In this document: positions 52,126 to 58,999 of the stretch, one piece after another | How positions within the stretch are numbered: position 1 is the stretch's first letter | Layout: every line of letters begins with the position of its first letter | Assembly (NCBI GenBank): GCA_002711995.1 | Contig: PASN01000018.1 | Location: forward strand, 124,001-188,000 | Origin: Halobacteriovoraceae bacterium | GTDB lineage: Bacteria > Bdellovibrionota > Bacteriovoracia > Bacteriovoracales > Bacteriovoracaceae | Direction: 5' to 3' | DNA length: 64,000 nt | Made by a program: the position numbers and the translations under genes | Notes under the pieces: generated by a model | The model's input: the letters and a program-made list of their open reading frames with translations, nothing else | Told to the model about the DNA's origin: nothing | Database searches by the model: none

Positions 52126-54227
52126 TGGCCGGACACATAATCAGCATTGTTGGAGGAAAAGGCGGCGTGGGCAAGTCCCAGTTTGCCGCGAACCTTGCCT
52201 TCGCCTTCGCTTCTGAAAATAGGCAAAAGGCCCTATTGTTGGACTTTGATCAAAAGGCGTGTGGTGATCAAGGCCTAATTACCGGAATTAAAAGTAAAAA
52301 GACAGTAAAAGAGCTAAGTGAATTCAGCGGGGCAATAGATCCCAAATCAATAAATATGTTTATTGGCATGCATAAGGCCGGCGTTCACTATATAGGAATG
52401 CCAAGTGATAGAACTGCCGCAGACCAAGTTAATCCTGAAGGACTTGGGAAATTTCTTAAAGCGGTAACAAGTCTCTACGCGGTTACAATAATTGATGTGG
52501 GAAGTGAGCTAAATGAACTTGCTCTGAAGGCCTTGGAGTACTCAACGATGATTAACATCGTAGTGACACCTGATCTCTTAGCGGCAAATCAGTCCAAGAG
52601 ACTCTACTCCGAACTCGCCACACTCCTTTTTCCAAAAGAGATGATCCAAATCGTAATGAACCAATATCAGAAGGGACATCCAGTTGGACCTGATGTTGTG
52701 GGCAGACAGATTGGCAAGCCTGTGTTTGGAGTTGTTCCAAGGGATGATCAAACTTGTGCAAGAGCGTTAAGCTCGTCCACTCCTTTAATGACCATTGCTA
52801 AAAATTCGCCATTTGCTCAGGGTGTTGTTGATATTGTTAGAAAGCTAAAGCAGAAAAATGTTTTAAAGTCCCTTGAGAGGCTCAAAAAACCCGAAGGCAC
52901 CGCAGCTTCTAAAAGTAGTGCTAGCGCCACAACCTCACGCTCAGGAAAAGATCCTTGGACTGAATTAAAATCCAGAATTCATAAGTCTCTCGTTGAAGAG
53001 ATGGATATGAAAAAACAAGATGACAGTGATCCAAAAGCACAGATTATTTTGCGCGAAAAAACCAAAAAATTAGTAGTTGAACTTCTTGGCAAAGAGGACA
53101 CAAAAACTCTTTTAAAAGGTCGAGAAGATATGAATAGAATCGTAAAAGAGATTCTGGACGAGGCCTTGGGATTAGGTCCACTCGAGGATATGCTAGCGGA
53201 TAAATCGATCTCAGAAATTATGGTTGTAGGGCCTAAGAAGATCTACTACGAGCAGGCCGGAAAAAATAAAAGAAGTGAGATTACTTTCACCAATGATCGC
53301 CAGGTTCTCAATGTAATTGAAAGAATTGTGGCCCCCCTGGGCAGAAGAATTGACGAGAAAACACCATACGTTGATGCAAGACTTGCAGATGGTTCTCGAG
53401 TGCACGCCATAATTCCTCCATGTGCCCTAGATGGTGGAACAATTACAATTAGAAAGTTTCCTGAGAACAGACTTACGTACAAGGATTTGATTCAGTTTGG
53501 TTCAATGACTCAAAACATGGCCGACTTTTTAAGAATCTCGGTTGAGGCACATCGAAACATGGTTGTCTCTGGTGGTACGGGCTCTGGTAAGACAACTCTG
53601 ATCAACATGCTTGGTGGTTTTATTCCGGCCAATGAAAGAATCATCACATGTGAAGATTCGGCGGAATTGGACTTCCCACAGGATCACGTGGTGCGACTTG
53701 AAACCAAACCACCGTCACTTGAGGGAGAGGGTGCCGTTGATATTAGATGTCTTGTGAAGCAAACGCTTAGAATGAAGCCAGATAGAATTGTGGTTGGAGA
53801 GTGTAGAGGGGGAGAGACTCTAGATATGCTTCAGGCAATGAATACTGGGCACGACGGAAGTTTAACCACTGTGCACTCCAACACTCCAAGAGATTGTATG
53901 TCCAGACTGGAAACTCTTGTTCAATATGCAGGTGCGGGCATCTCGCCAAAGGCAATTAAAGAGATGATTGCCTCCGCTGTGCACATGGTGGTTCAACAAT
54001 CCAGGCTGGAAGATGGCTCTCGTAAAATCATGAACATTACTGAAGTGGGTGGTCTGCAAGGTGAGGTAATAACTCTTCAAGATATCTTTGTGTATAAACA
54101 AGAGGGAATGAGTAAACAGGGTAAAATCATAGGCAAGTTCATGGCAACCGGCTTTATCCCCAAGTTTATCGAGTCTCTAGAGAAGAAGGGTTATAAAGTG
54201 CCAAGAGGTCTTTTTAAGAATGATTAA
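52125..54227 (+). CDS. TadZ-TadA fusion: MinD-like localiser and pilus ATPase in one chain
   Basis: This 700-residue protein joins two Tad proteins that are normally separate. Residues 1-255 form a MinD/ParA-type ATPase like TadZ/CpaE, with deviant Walker A GGKGGVGKS (10-18), LLLDFDQKACGD and IIDVGSEL. A linker (about 255-300, Ser/Thr-rich) follows. Residues about 300-700 are TadA/CpaF, the hexameric secretion ATPase: GPLEDMLADKSISEIMV, Walker A GGTGSGKTT (483-491), the Asp box ITCEDSAELDF, Walker B-like RIVVGECRGGET and the His box TGHDGSLTTVHS. It energises Flp polymerisation at the inner membrane. In other Tad systems TadZ places TadA at the pole, and here both are in one chain. It overlaps tadB by eight bases. 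Confidence 0.93.
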   Translation: MAGHIISIVGGKGGVGKSQFAANLAFAFASENRQKALLLDFDQKACGDQGLITGIKSKKTVKELSEFSGAIDPKSINMFIGMHKAGVHYIGMPSDRTAADQVNPEGLGKFLKAVTSLYAVTIIDVGSELNELALKALEYSTMINIVVTPDLLAANQSKRLYSELATLLFPKEMIQIVMNQYQKGHPVGPDVVGRQIGKPVFGVVPRDDQTCARALSSSTPLMTIAKNSPFAQGVVDIVRKLKQKNVLKSLERLKKPEGTAASKSSASATTSRSGKDPWTELKSRIHKSLVEEMDMKKQDDSDPKAQIILREKTKKLVVELLGKEDTKTLLKGREDMNRIVKEILDEALGLGPLEDMLADKSISEIMVVGPKKIYYEQAGKNKRSEITFTNDRQVLNVIERIVAPLGRRIDEKTPYVDARLADGSRVHAIIPPCALDGGTITIRKFPENRLTYKDLIQFGSMTQNMADFLRISVEAHRNMVVSGGTGSGKTTLINMLGGFIPANERIITCEDSAELDFPQDHVVRLETKPPSLEGEGAVDIRCLVKQTLRMKPDRIVVGECRGGETLDMLQAMNTGHDGSLTTVHSNTPRDCMSRLETLVQYAGAGISPKAIKEMIASAVHMVVQQSRLEDGSRKIMNITEVGGLQGEVITLQDIFVYKQEGMSKQGKIIGKFMATGFIPKFIESLEKKGYKVPRGLFKND

Positions 54228-55185
54228 ATGGAAAGCATCACTACTATTATTGTTCTTCGCAGCTAACGCTTTCGCCCAAAAGAGTGCAGGAAGCATTAAC
54301 TTTTTCTCTGATATTTTGGGACGGAAAGGAATTTTGATCGCCGTAGGTTTAATTTTCTTTCTCTACTCTTATAAAAACTCTTTAAAACTTTTTGCTTGGA
54401 TCGAGGACCAAACCTTTGGGACAAGAGATTATATTATGCAAAAGCTAGAGCTTTTACATGTTGAAATAGAATCAAAAAACATCACATACGCACTTCTGTT
54501 TTTATCCTTTGGACTTGGGGTCATTGTGCTGGGGATTTTTGCCCTTATGGGAAAGTTCACCGCCGGTCTTTTTGTTGCATCTGCCGTCTCAATTGTGGGC
54601 TGGAAGTCCCCAAGACCTATAATTGATCACTTAGTGAGCAGAAGAGTAAAGAAGTACGAAGGACAAATGGTCGACGCTTTAAACCTTTTATCCAACGGGT
54701 TGAGAGCAGGACTTTCTGTGCCGCAATCTCTTGGTCTTGTTGTTGATGAGCTTCCCGCGCCAGTTAGCCAGGAATTTAACACTATCTTGCAACAGACCAA
54801 AATCGGTGTTCCTTTAGAGGAGGCATTTGAGAATTTGGTAAAAAGAGTGCCTACACAAGATAATCAAATGTTTGTATCCAGTGTGAATATATTAAGGGAA
54901 ACAGGTGGTAACCTTGCCGAGGTATTTGACACCATCACCCAGGTTATCCGTGAAAGGGTAAGACTGGCACAAAAAATTGACACCTATGTAGCCCAAGGCA
55001 AGTTCCAGGGCTATATCATTTTCTGCATGCCCTTTGCTATGATGGGGATCTTTACAAGCTCCGATCCTGAGGCCATGGATGCTTTGTATGGCACTGTAAT
55101 TGGAAACATCGTTCTGGCAATTGCCGTGGGACTGTCATTTGCAGGCCTTGCGGTAATTCTAAAAATCGTAAAAATCAAGGTTTAG
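54220..55185 (+). CDS. tadB: Tad inner-membrane platform protein TadB
   Basis: This 321-residue protein is a T2SSF-domain platform: four membrane helices, a cytoplasmic domain with YEGQMVDALNLLSNGLRAGLSVPQSL and NILRETGGNLAEVFD, and hydrophobic helices at the C-terminus. TadB normally pairs with TadC, but no second T2SSF gene follows; TadC is either elsewhere or replaced by TadB dimers. A short N-terminal hydrophobic stretch ends in FAQKSAG, like a signal peptide. It is the last gene of the pilus block. Confidence 0.9.
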   Translation: MIKWKASLLLLFFAANAFAQKSAGSINFFSDILGRKGILIAVGLIFFLYSYKNSLKLFAWIEDQTFGTRDYIMQKLELLHVEIESKNITYALLFLSFGLGVIVLGIFALMGKFTAGLFVASAVSIVGWKSPRPIIDHLVSRRVKKYEGQMVDALNLLSNGLRAGLSVPQSLGLVVDELPAPVSQEFNTILQQTKIGVPLEEAFENLVKRVPTQDNQMFVSSVNILRETGGNLAEVFDTITQVIRERVRLAQKIDTYVAQGKFQGYIIFCMPFAMMGIFTSSDPEAMDALYGTVIGNIVLAIAVGLSFAGLAVILKIVKIKV

Positions 55186-55201
55186 CGCGCTAAAATAGTC
55201 T

Positions 55202-55229
55202 TAAAGCTTTTCAATAATCCTGCCGATAA
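55202..55229 (+). promoter_or_regulatory. Sigma-28 (FliA)-type promoter of the YD-repeat gene
   Basis: TAAA (55202-55205), 16 bases, then GCCGATAA (55222-55229), a perfect match to the -10 consensus. The start near 55236 leaves a leader of about 33 bases with AAAGGAAAGGG before the ATG at 55269. The -10 box sits between AATCCT (55216-55221) and AGGATT (55231-55236). The flanking pairs, with CTTTT/AAAAG outside and TTTTT after, also form a weak terminator for the pilus operon. Confidence 0.82.
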
Positions 55230-55268
55230 TAGGATTGAGCAAAAGTTTTTAATGCAAAAGGAAAGGGC

Positions 55269-56906
55269 ATGAGAGGAACAAAAATTTTATTATTTCTTGT
55301 CGCTGGGGCATTGAGTTTATCAAGTTATGCCGGAGTTAATCTGAAGAATGGTAACTTCTATATCTCTTACTCCGACATTGTGGGATTCGACTTAAAAAGA
55401 ACCTATAATTCTAAATCCACATCTGTGGGATGGTACGGATTTGGTTGGGGTACTGTCTATGAGACAAAGCTAGTGCCTTCCGCAGATGGATGTGTGGTTA
55501 TTCACGAATATGGAGCAGGTGGTAAAACAAGATTCTGCCCTAAAAACTCTGTTGACGCCGACGCCGCCGCAAAGAAAATCGTTGAAGTTATGAGAAAGAA
55601 AAATAAACTTCCAGCTTCATCGGTTAAGCCATTGCTTAAAAGACTTAAAAATAATGCAGAGCTTAGACATGCTTATGCTCAAAATTTTAACGTGAAAACA
55701 AAGATCGCCGCTGGATCTGAGCTTTACTCCAATCAACGTGGAATTCAAAAAGTAGTGGTTCAGAAGACTGGCTATAAAAGAATTTCAAACGATGGTAAAG
55801 AAGAGCACTTTGACAAGGCCGGTAATCTGACAAAGGTGAAGACTAAAGGCAATTATACTGTTGAGCTTGTTTACAACAAAAATAAGCTTAAAAGTATTAA
55901 AGACTCCAAAGGAGCTCAGGTTTACTTTGACTGGTATTCCAATGGTAAGAGAATCAAGCACCTTTGGACAACTGGCGAGAAAAAAGCAACGTTTAAGTAC
56001 GACGGAGAAAACCTAGTTTACTCAAAAGATATTCAAGGCAACGAGTATGAGTATCGCTATGATACCAACCACAACATGGTTAGAGTTGTTTATAATCCAA
56101 GTAGAAAGAAAGGTGAGCCTGAAGATTTCATGAAGATGGATTATGAGGATAAAACCTTCTTTGTATCTGAAATCAAAGACAGAAATGGCGATGTAACCAA
56201 GTATAAGTATGGCAGTAACCCTAAGAAACCAAATGACCACTACTGGACTGAGGTTACTAAGACTGGTTTTAACGGGAAGCCTGTTACAAACAAGTACGAA
56301 TATGAAATCAAAACTAAGCCAGATGGCGCAAGATACACTTATAGAATCGCCACTAAGATTAATGGCATCAAAACTGAGACCATCTACTCTGAGTGTTGTG
56401 GACTTCCTCTAAAAATTGCTAGAGGCAAGCACGTAACAAACTTTGAATACAATGATGATGGCCTGTTAACTAAAAAGACATCCACTAAAGGTGACTTCGT
56501 TCAAATTGAATACGATAAGAAGCACAAGAAAATCAAAAAAGTTACCAATGCCAAAGGTTGGACGAAATTTGCTTACAATGATCAAGGAAACCTCGAGAGA
56601 GCGGTTAACTCTGCAGGAAAAGCGGTTCTTTTGATCTATAACAGCAAAGAAAAGATCTCTAAAATGGTGGATAAAGACAAAAAGACTAAAAAGGTTAGAA
56701 CTCTGTCTTTCGAGTACAACGCTCTAGACAAGCCAGAGGTTATAAAAATGGATAAGGTTGGACAGATTCGCGTAACGTACGACAACTACGGCGATATCAA
56801 AAGAGTTGAGTCTAAAGCAGGCCATAAGATGGCAATGCAGGTTACTCAGGCCTTTCAAAACCTTCTGGCCATTGTTAAGCCAGCTGGCGTTAACTTAAAC
56901 ATGTAA
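55269..56906 (+). CDS. Exported YD-repeat (RHS-type) protein, hit-locus Bd0109-like
   Basis: This 545-residue protein has a signal peptide (MRGTKILLFLVAGALSLSSYA), then an RHS N-terminal-like segment (GFDLKRTYNS, WYGFGWGTVYET) and from about residue 170 a series of YD/RHS units. Examples are HFDKAGNLTKVKTKGNYTV, YNDDGLLTKKTSTKG and YNDQGNLERAVNSAGKAV. No toxin domain or RHS core-ending PxxxxDPxG motif is found; it ends in a helix (MAMQVTQAFQNLLAIV). It probably forms a beta shell or surface layer outside the cell. Its place after the Tad cluster and before small secreted peptides matches the Bdellovibrio hit locus, where I recall Bd0109 as the YD-repeat protein that binds Bd0108. A FliA-type promoter precedes it. 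Confidence 0.82.
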   Translation: MRGTKILLFLVAGALSLSSYAGVNLKNGNFYISYSDIVGFDLKRTYNSKSTSVGWYGFGWGTVYETKLVPSADGCVVIHEYGAGGKTRFCPKNSVDADAAAKKIVEVMRKKNKLPASSVKPLLKRLKNNAELRHAYAQNFNVKTKIAAGSELYSNQRGIQKVVVQKTGYKRISNDGKEEHFDKAGNLTKVKTKGNYTVELVYNKNKLKSIKDSKGAQVYFDWYSNGKRIKHLWTTGEKKATFKYDGENLVYSKDIQGNEYEYRYDTNHNMVRVVYNPSRKKGEPEDFMKMDYEDKTFFVSEIKDRNGDVTKYKYGSNPKKPNDHYWTEVTKTGFNGKPVTNKYEYEIKTKPDGARYTYRIATKINGIKTETIYSECCGLPLKIARGKHVTNFEYNDDGLLTKKTSTKGDFVQIEYDKKHKKIKKVTNAKGWTKFAYNDQGNLERAVNSAGKAVLLIYNSKEKISKMVDKDKKTKKVRTLSFEYNALDKPEVIKMDKVGQIRVTYDNYGDIKRVESKAGHKMAMQVTQAFQNLLAIVKPAGVNLNM

Positions 56907-56922
56907 AAACACGAGGTACGAT

Positions 56923-57105
56923 ATGAAAAAACTATTTGTAATTAATCTTTTCCTAGCAATGTTTGCAGTGACTGGTTTTGCCAATGAGGTGGAAACAGAT
57001 CCAGGAGCCGATAAGTGTGCTACTGAAAGAAGTGCTGAGGGTGAAGAGGCTACCGTAGCCGCCGAGAATGAAGAGGCTCAGGGTACGACGGTCAATAAAG
57101 ACTAA
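56923..57105 (+). CDS. Small secreted peptide 1, candidate Hit (Bd0108)-like protein
   Basis: This is a 60-residue protein with a signal peptide (MKKLFVINLFLAMFAVTGFA) and a mature acidic peptide of about 40 residues with one cysteine (DKCATERSAEGEE). It lies 16 bases after the YD-repeat gene and shares its transcript. It is a paralogue of the peptide at 57349: same length, MK-x-LF start and C-x2-(E/D)RSA core. By position and size it is the counterpart of Bd0108, the hit protein whose changes free Bdellovibrio from prey; direct sequence identity to Bd0108 I cannot test. A 10-bp direct repeat lies in the coding sequence. Confidence 0.7.
   Translation: MKKLFVINLFLAMFAVTGFANEVETDPGADKCATERSAEGEEATVAAENEEAQGTTVNKD
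57042..57078 (+). repeat. 10-bp direct repeat inside small secreted peptide 1
   Basis: TGAAGAGGCT occurs at 57042-57051 and again at 57069-57078, starts 27 bases apart. Recombination between the copies would delete 27 bases, that is nine codons in frame, from the peptide gene. Confidence 0.8.
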
Positions 57106-57127
57106 AAACGCTTAAAACCTAAATAAG

Positions 57128-57152
57128 AGCCGCTCATGTAGCGGCTTTTTTT
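57128..57152 (+). terminator. Terminator of the YD-repeat/peptide 1 unit
   Basis: AGCCGCT-CATGT-AGCGGCT followed by a run of seven T. It separates peptide 1 from the promoter of peptide 2. Confidence 0.9.
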
Positions 57153-57297
57153 ATGCCTATATCATCACCCATATTGGTTCGCGCTACAACATCTTCATAT
57201 AATCCCTAAACTTGATCATTTTCTAGTCAGTGTAAATAAAATAAACAATTTATATAAAATTATTAGCGTAAAAACAGTAGTTTAGCGTTTGACCATT

Positions 57298-57314
57298 TTG
57301 GCACGGTATTCGCA
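57298..57314 (+). promoter_or_regulatory. Sigma-54-type promoter of small secreted peptide 2
   Basis: TTGGCACGGTATTCGCA matches the consensus TTGGCAC, five bases, TTGCA with one mismatch; the invariant GG and GC are ten bases apart. The start would be near 57326, 23 bases before the ATG. An enhancer-binding activator would be required. Confidence 0.72.
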
Positions 57315-57348
57315 TTAATAAAGGCAAGAGATTAAACAAGGAGAGAAC

Positions 57349-57531
57349 ATGAAAAACCTATTTTACACATTACTTGCCACTGCATTATTTACTACATCAG
57401 CGCTTGCTGCGGGTGTGGATCACGTAGACACTAATGGTGCAATTTGCGGCGACAGATCTGCAGGTAAAGCAGTTGCAACTGGAGAGGTTGAAGAAGTAAT
57501 TTCAGAAGGTGCTTCTGCAACAGGAAACTAA
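57349..57531 (+). CDS. Small secreted peptide 2, paralogue of peptide 1
   Basis: This 60-residue protein has a signal peptide (MKNLFYTLLATALFTTSALA) and a mature part of about 40 residues with one cysteine (AICGDRSAGKAVAT). It shares with peptide 1 the overall length, N-terminus and C-x2-DRSA core, but not the acidic repeat. AAGGAGAG precedes the ATG. It has its own sigma-54-type promoter and terminator, so it is regulated apart from peptide 1. I infer that a hit-like gene was duplicated and put under different control; function is unknown. Confidence 0.68.
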   Translation: MKNLFYTLLATALFTTSALAAGVDHVDTNGAICGDRSAGKAVATGEVEEVISEGASATGN

Positions 57532-57590
57532 AAAAGAAAATGGTGGCCTTCGGGCCATTATTGATACCCCTTTCCCCATTTTCCCAAAAG

Positions 57591-57620
57591 CCACGCTCTC
57601 CCCGGAGCGTGGTTTTTTTT
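57591..57620 (+). terminator. Terminator after small secreted peptide 2
   Basis: CCACGCTC and GAGCGTGG form a perfect eight-pair stem with a six-base loop, followed by eight T. A second hairpin with a TTCG loop (57538-57561) lies just after the peptide 2 stop, without a T tract. Confidence 0.92.
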
Positions 57621-58002
57621 ATTCGTTTTCCATAATAATTTTAGAAAGTCCGTCTTTTTCTTCTTTTCGAAGCTCCTCAAGAAATGACTCTTGAGACTCT
57701 TTGACGAATCGTTGGGCCTTAGGAAGCCTCTTCTTAAGTGCGGACTGAGTCTTGTCAACTGTGTCTTCTATTGTTGCCTCAAGGTCTTGAGGTCTAGAGT
57801 TGTTAAAAACCTGTTTGCCGTAGGTCTTGGTTTTATCCCAGGTGTGAGAAGCACTGTCAGATAAAACCATTTGAATGTTTGTGCCGACAGGACCTGTGAT
57901 TCTATTTAAGTGGTCAAATATGTATGCATCATTAATTTGGAAGGAGAGAAGTATGTAACTAACACTAAAAGCAATTGTTGATTTGAAAATAATGCCAATC
58001 AT
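57619..58002 (-). CDS. Membrane-anchored helical protein of unknown function
   Basis: This 127-residue protein has an N-terminal hydrophobic helix (about 5-25), a variable region and a long charged helix near the C-terminus (about 70-120, Glu/Lys-rich). I do not recognise a family. It lies five bases after the CheX-like gene, on the same transcript. Possibly it is an inner-membrane partner of the CheX/CheY-like pair; that is a guess from position. Confidence 0.55.
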   Translation of the reverse strand: MIGIIFKSTIAFSVSYILLSFQINDAYIFDHLNRITGPVGTNIQMVLSDSASHTWDKTKTYGKQVFNNSRPQDLEATIEDTVDKTQSALKKRLPKAQRFVKESQESFLEELRKEEKDGLSKIIMENE

Positions 58003-58007
58003 TTGTT

Positions 58008-58517
58008 CTACACCTCTTTTCCATTAATCTCGTTTGCCAAGATATATATACGACAATTGTACGATTCTTGATTTGATATTAGCTTGTAGCCTAAAGACAT
58101 TTTTAAATCACTGTTAGCGCCGGAGTTGCTAAATGTTTCTGATCGAGAAATGAGTTTAGGGGACGTGATAACACTCATGATTTCCGTCTCTTCCTCAAAA
58201 TTTGTAAGAAGTTGACCTAAAAGGATATTCATACTCTCTGAGAAAAGAGAGTGAAGTCTGTTTACATCATTTGAGTTAATTTCCTTGCCGTACAAATCAA
58301 TAAGACAAATCGCTTTCCCTGAAAGCTCACCTTCAATATTGAAAATGACACCTATTTCATTATTGGTTTTTTTATGAATTCGCGATGCTCTGACTAAAGG
58401 TCTTTCAAGCTCTAAATGCGCTTGATTATAAATATTCACCTCAGGGCAAATGGAGCTTTGAATCCCTTCCATTAGAAAGTGATCTCTAGTTTTTTTGGTT
58501 ACCACTTCCAGTCTCAT
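58008..58517 (-). CDS. CheX/CheC-like chemotaxis phosphatase
   Basis: This 169-residue protein has a CheC/CheX-type domain. The family's active-site motif S-x3-E-x2-N appears as SLFSESMN (Ser90, Glu94, Asn97), with a Gly-rich GELSGKAICLIDL strand before it. CheX and CheC remove phosphate from CheY-type regulators. Only one motif copy is present, as in CheX. The gene follows the CheY-like gene without a gap (TAAATG), so the regulator next door is its likely partner. Confidence 0.7.
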   Translation of the reverse strand: MRLEVVTKKTRDHFLMEGIQSSICPEVNIYNQAHLELERPLVRASRIHKKTNNEIGVIFNIEGELSGKAICLIDLYGKEINSNDVNRLHSLFSESMNILLGQLLTNFEEETEIMSVITSPKLISRSETFSNSGANSDLKMSLGYKLISNQESYNCRIYILANEINGKEV

Positions 58518-58907
58518 TTATTCCTCCTCGATAGTTGAGGCAATCTTGCCCAGAGAGCTTAATAGGATCTCTTTATCGAAAGGCTTTTGAAGAAAGTCGG
58601 ATGCTCCGGCCGAGATGGCGTCCATAATAATGTTTTCTTGGGCCAGAGAAGAGATCATAACAATATTTATTGAGTTAAACATATCAGTGAGTTGATCAGC
58701 GAGTTCAATGCCGCTTACCTCAGGCATAACAACGTCAACGATTGCAATGTGAGCTTTTCTGTCTTTAAGAATATTAATAGCTTCATTGGCGCTGGCCGCT
58801 TCACCAATCACATTGTAGCGGGTGCCTTCGAGCATTTTGGCTATGTTGTTTCTGGAAAAGTCAGAATCATCAACAACAAGCACTCTCAATTTTGAATTAG
58901 CTTCCAT
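58518..58907 (-). CDS. CheY-like response regulator
   Basis: This is a 129-residue single receiver domain. The acidic pocket Asp13-Asp14, the phosphorylation site Asp58 (IVDVVMP), Ser86 or Ser87 (MISS) and Lys108 (LQKPF) are all present. There is no output domain. The start at 58907 has GGAG seven bases upstream; an ATG at 58919 lacks a site. It is coupled to a CheX-like phosphatase, so it probably works in chemotaxis or another motility-related phosphorelay. The kinase is not in this window. Confidence 0.9.
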   Translation of the reverse strand: MEANSKLRVLVVDDSDFSRNNIAKMLEGTRYNVIGEAASANEAINILKDRKAHIAIVDVVMPEVSGIELADQLTDMFNSINIVMISSLAQENIIMDAISAGASDFLQKPFDKEILLSSLGKIASTIEEE

Positions 58908-58925
58908 GCTTTTCTCCATGTGAGT

Positions 58926-58955
58926 ATTGTAGCGAAATTAAAGAGGATAATGCAA
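58926..58955 (-). promoter_or_regulatory. Candidate sigma-70 promoter of the CheY-like gene
   Basis: On the minus strand TTGCAT (58950-58955), 18 bases, then TACAAT (58926-58931). The -10 is good, the -35 weak. Confidence 0.5.
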
Positions 58956-58960
58956 AGTAA

Positions 58961-58990
58961 AAAAAAAAGAGGACCGTTATGGTCCTCTTT
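58961..58990 (-). terminator. Terminator of lon2
   Basis: AAAGAGGACC and GGTCCTCTTT form a perfect ten-pair stem with loop GTTAT. On the minus strand it is followed by a long T run (opposite the A run before 58966), ten bases after the lon2 stop. Confidence 0.93.
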
Positions 58991-58999
58991 TATGAAATC

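Noticed and set aside
55269-56906. RHS polymorphic toxin with a C-terminal toxin tip
   Set aside because: No RHS core-closing motif, no variable C-terminal domain and no immunity gene follow; it is a short exported YD-repeat protein.
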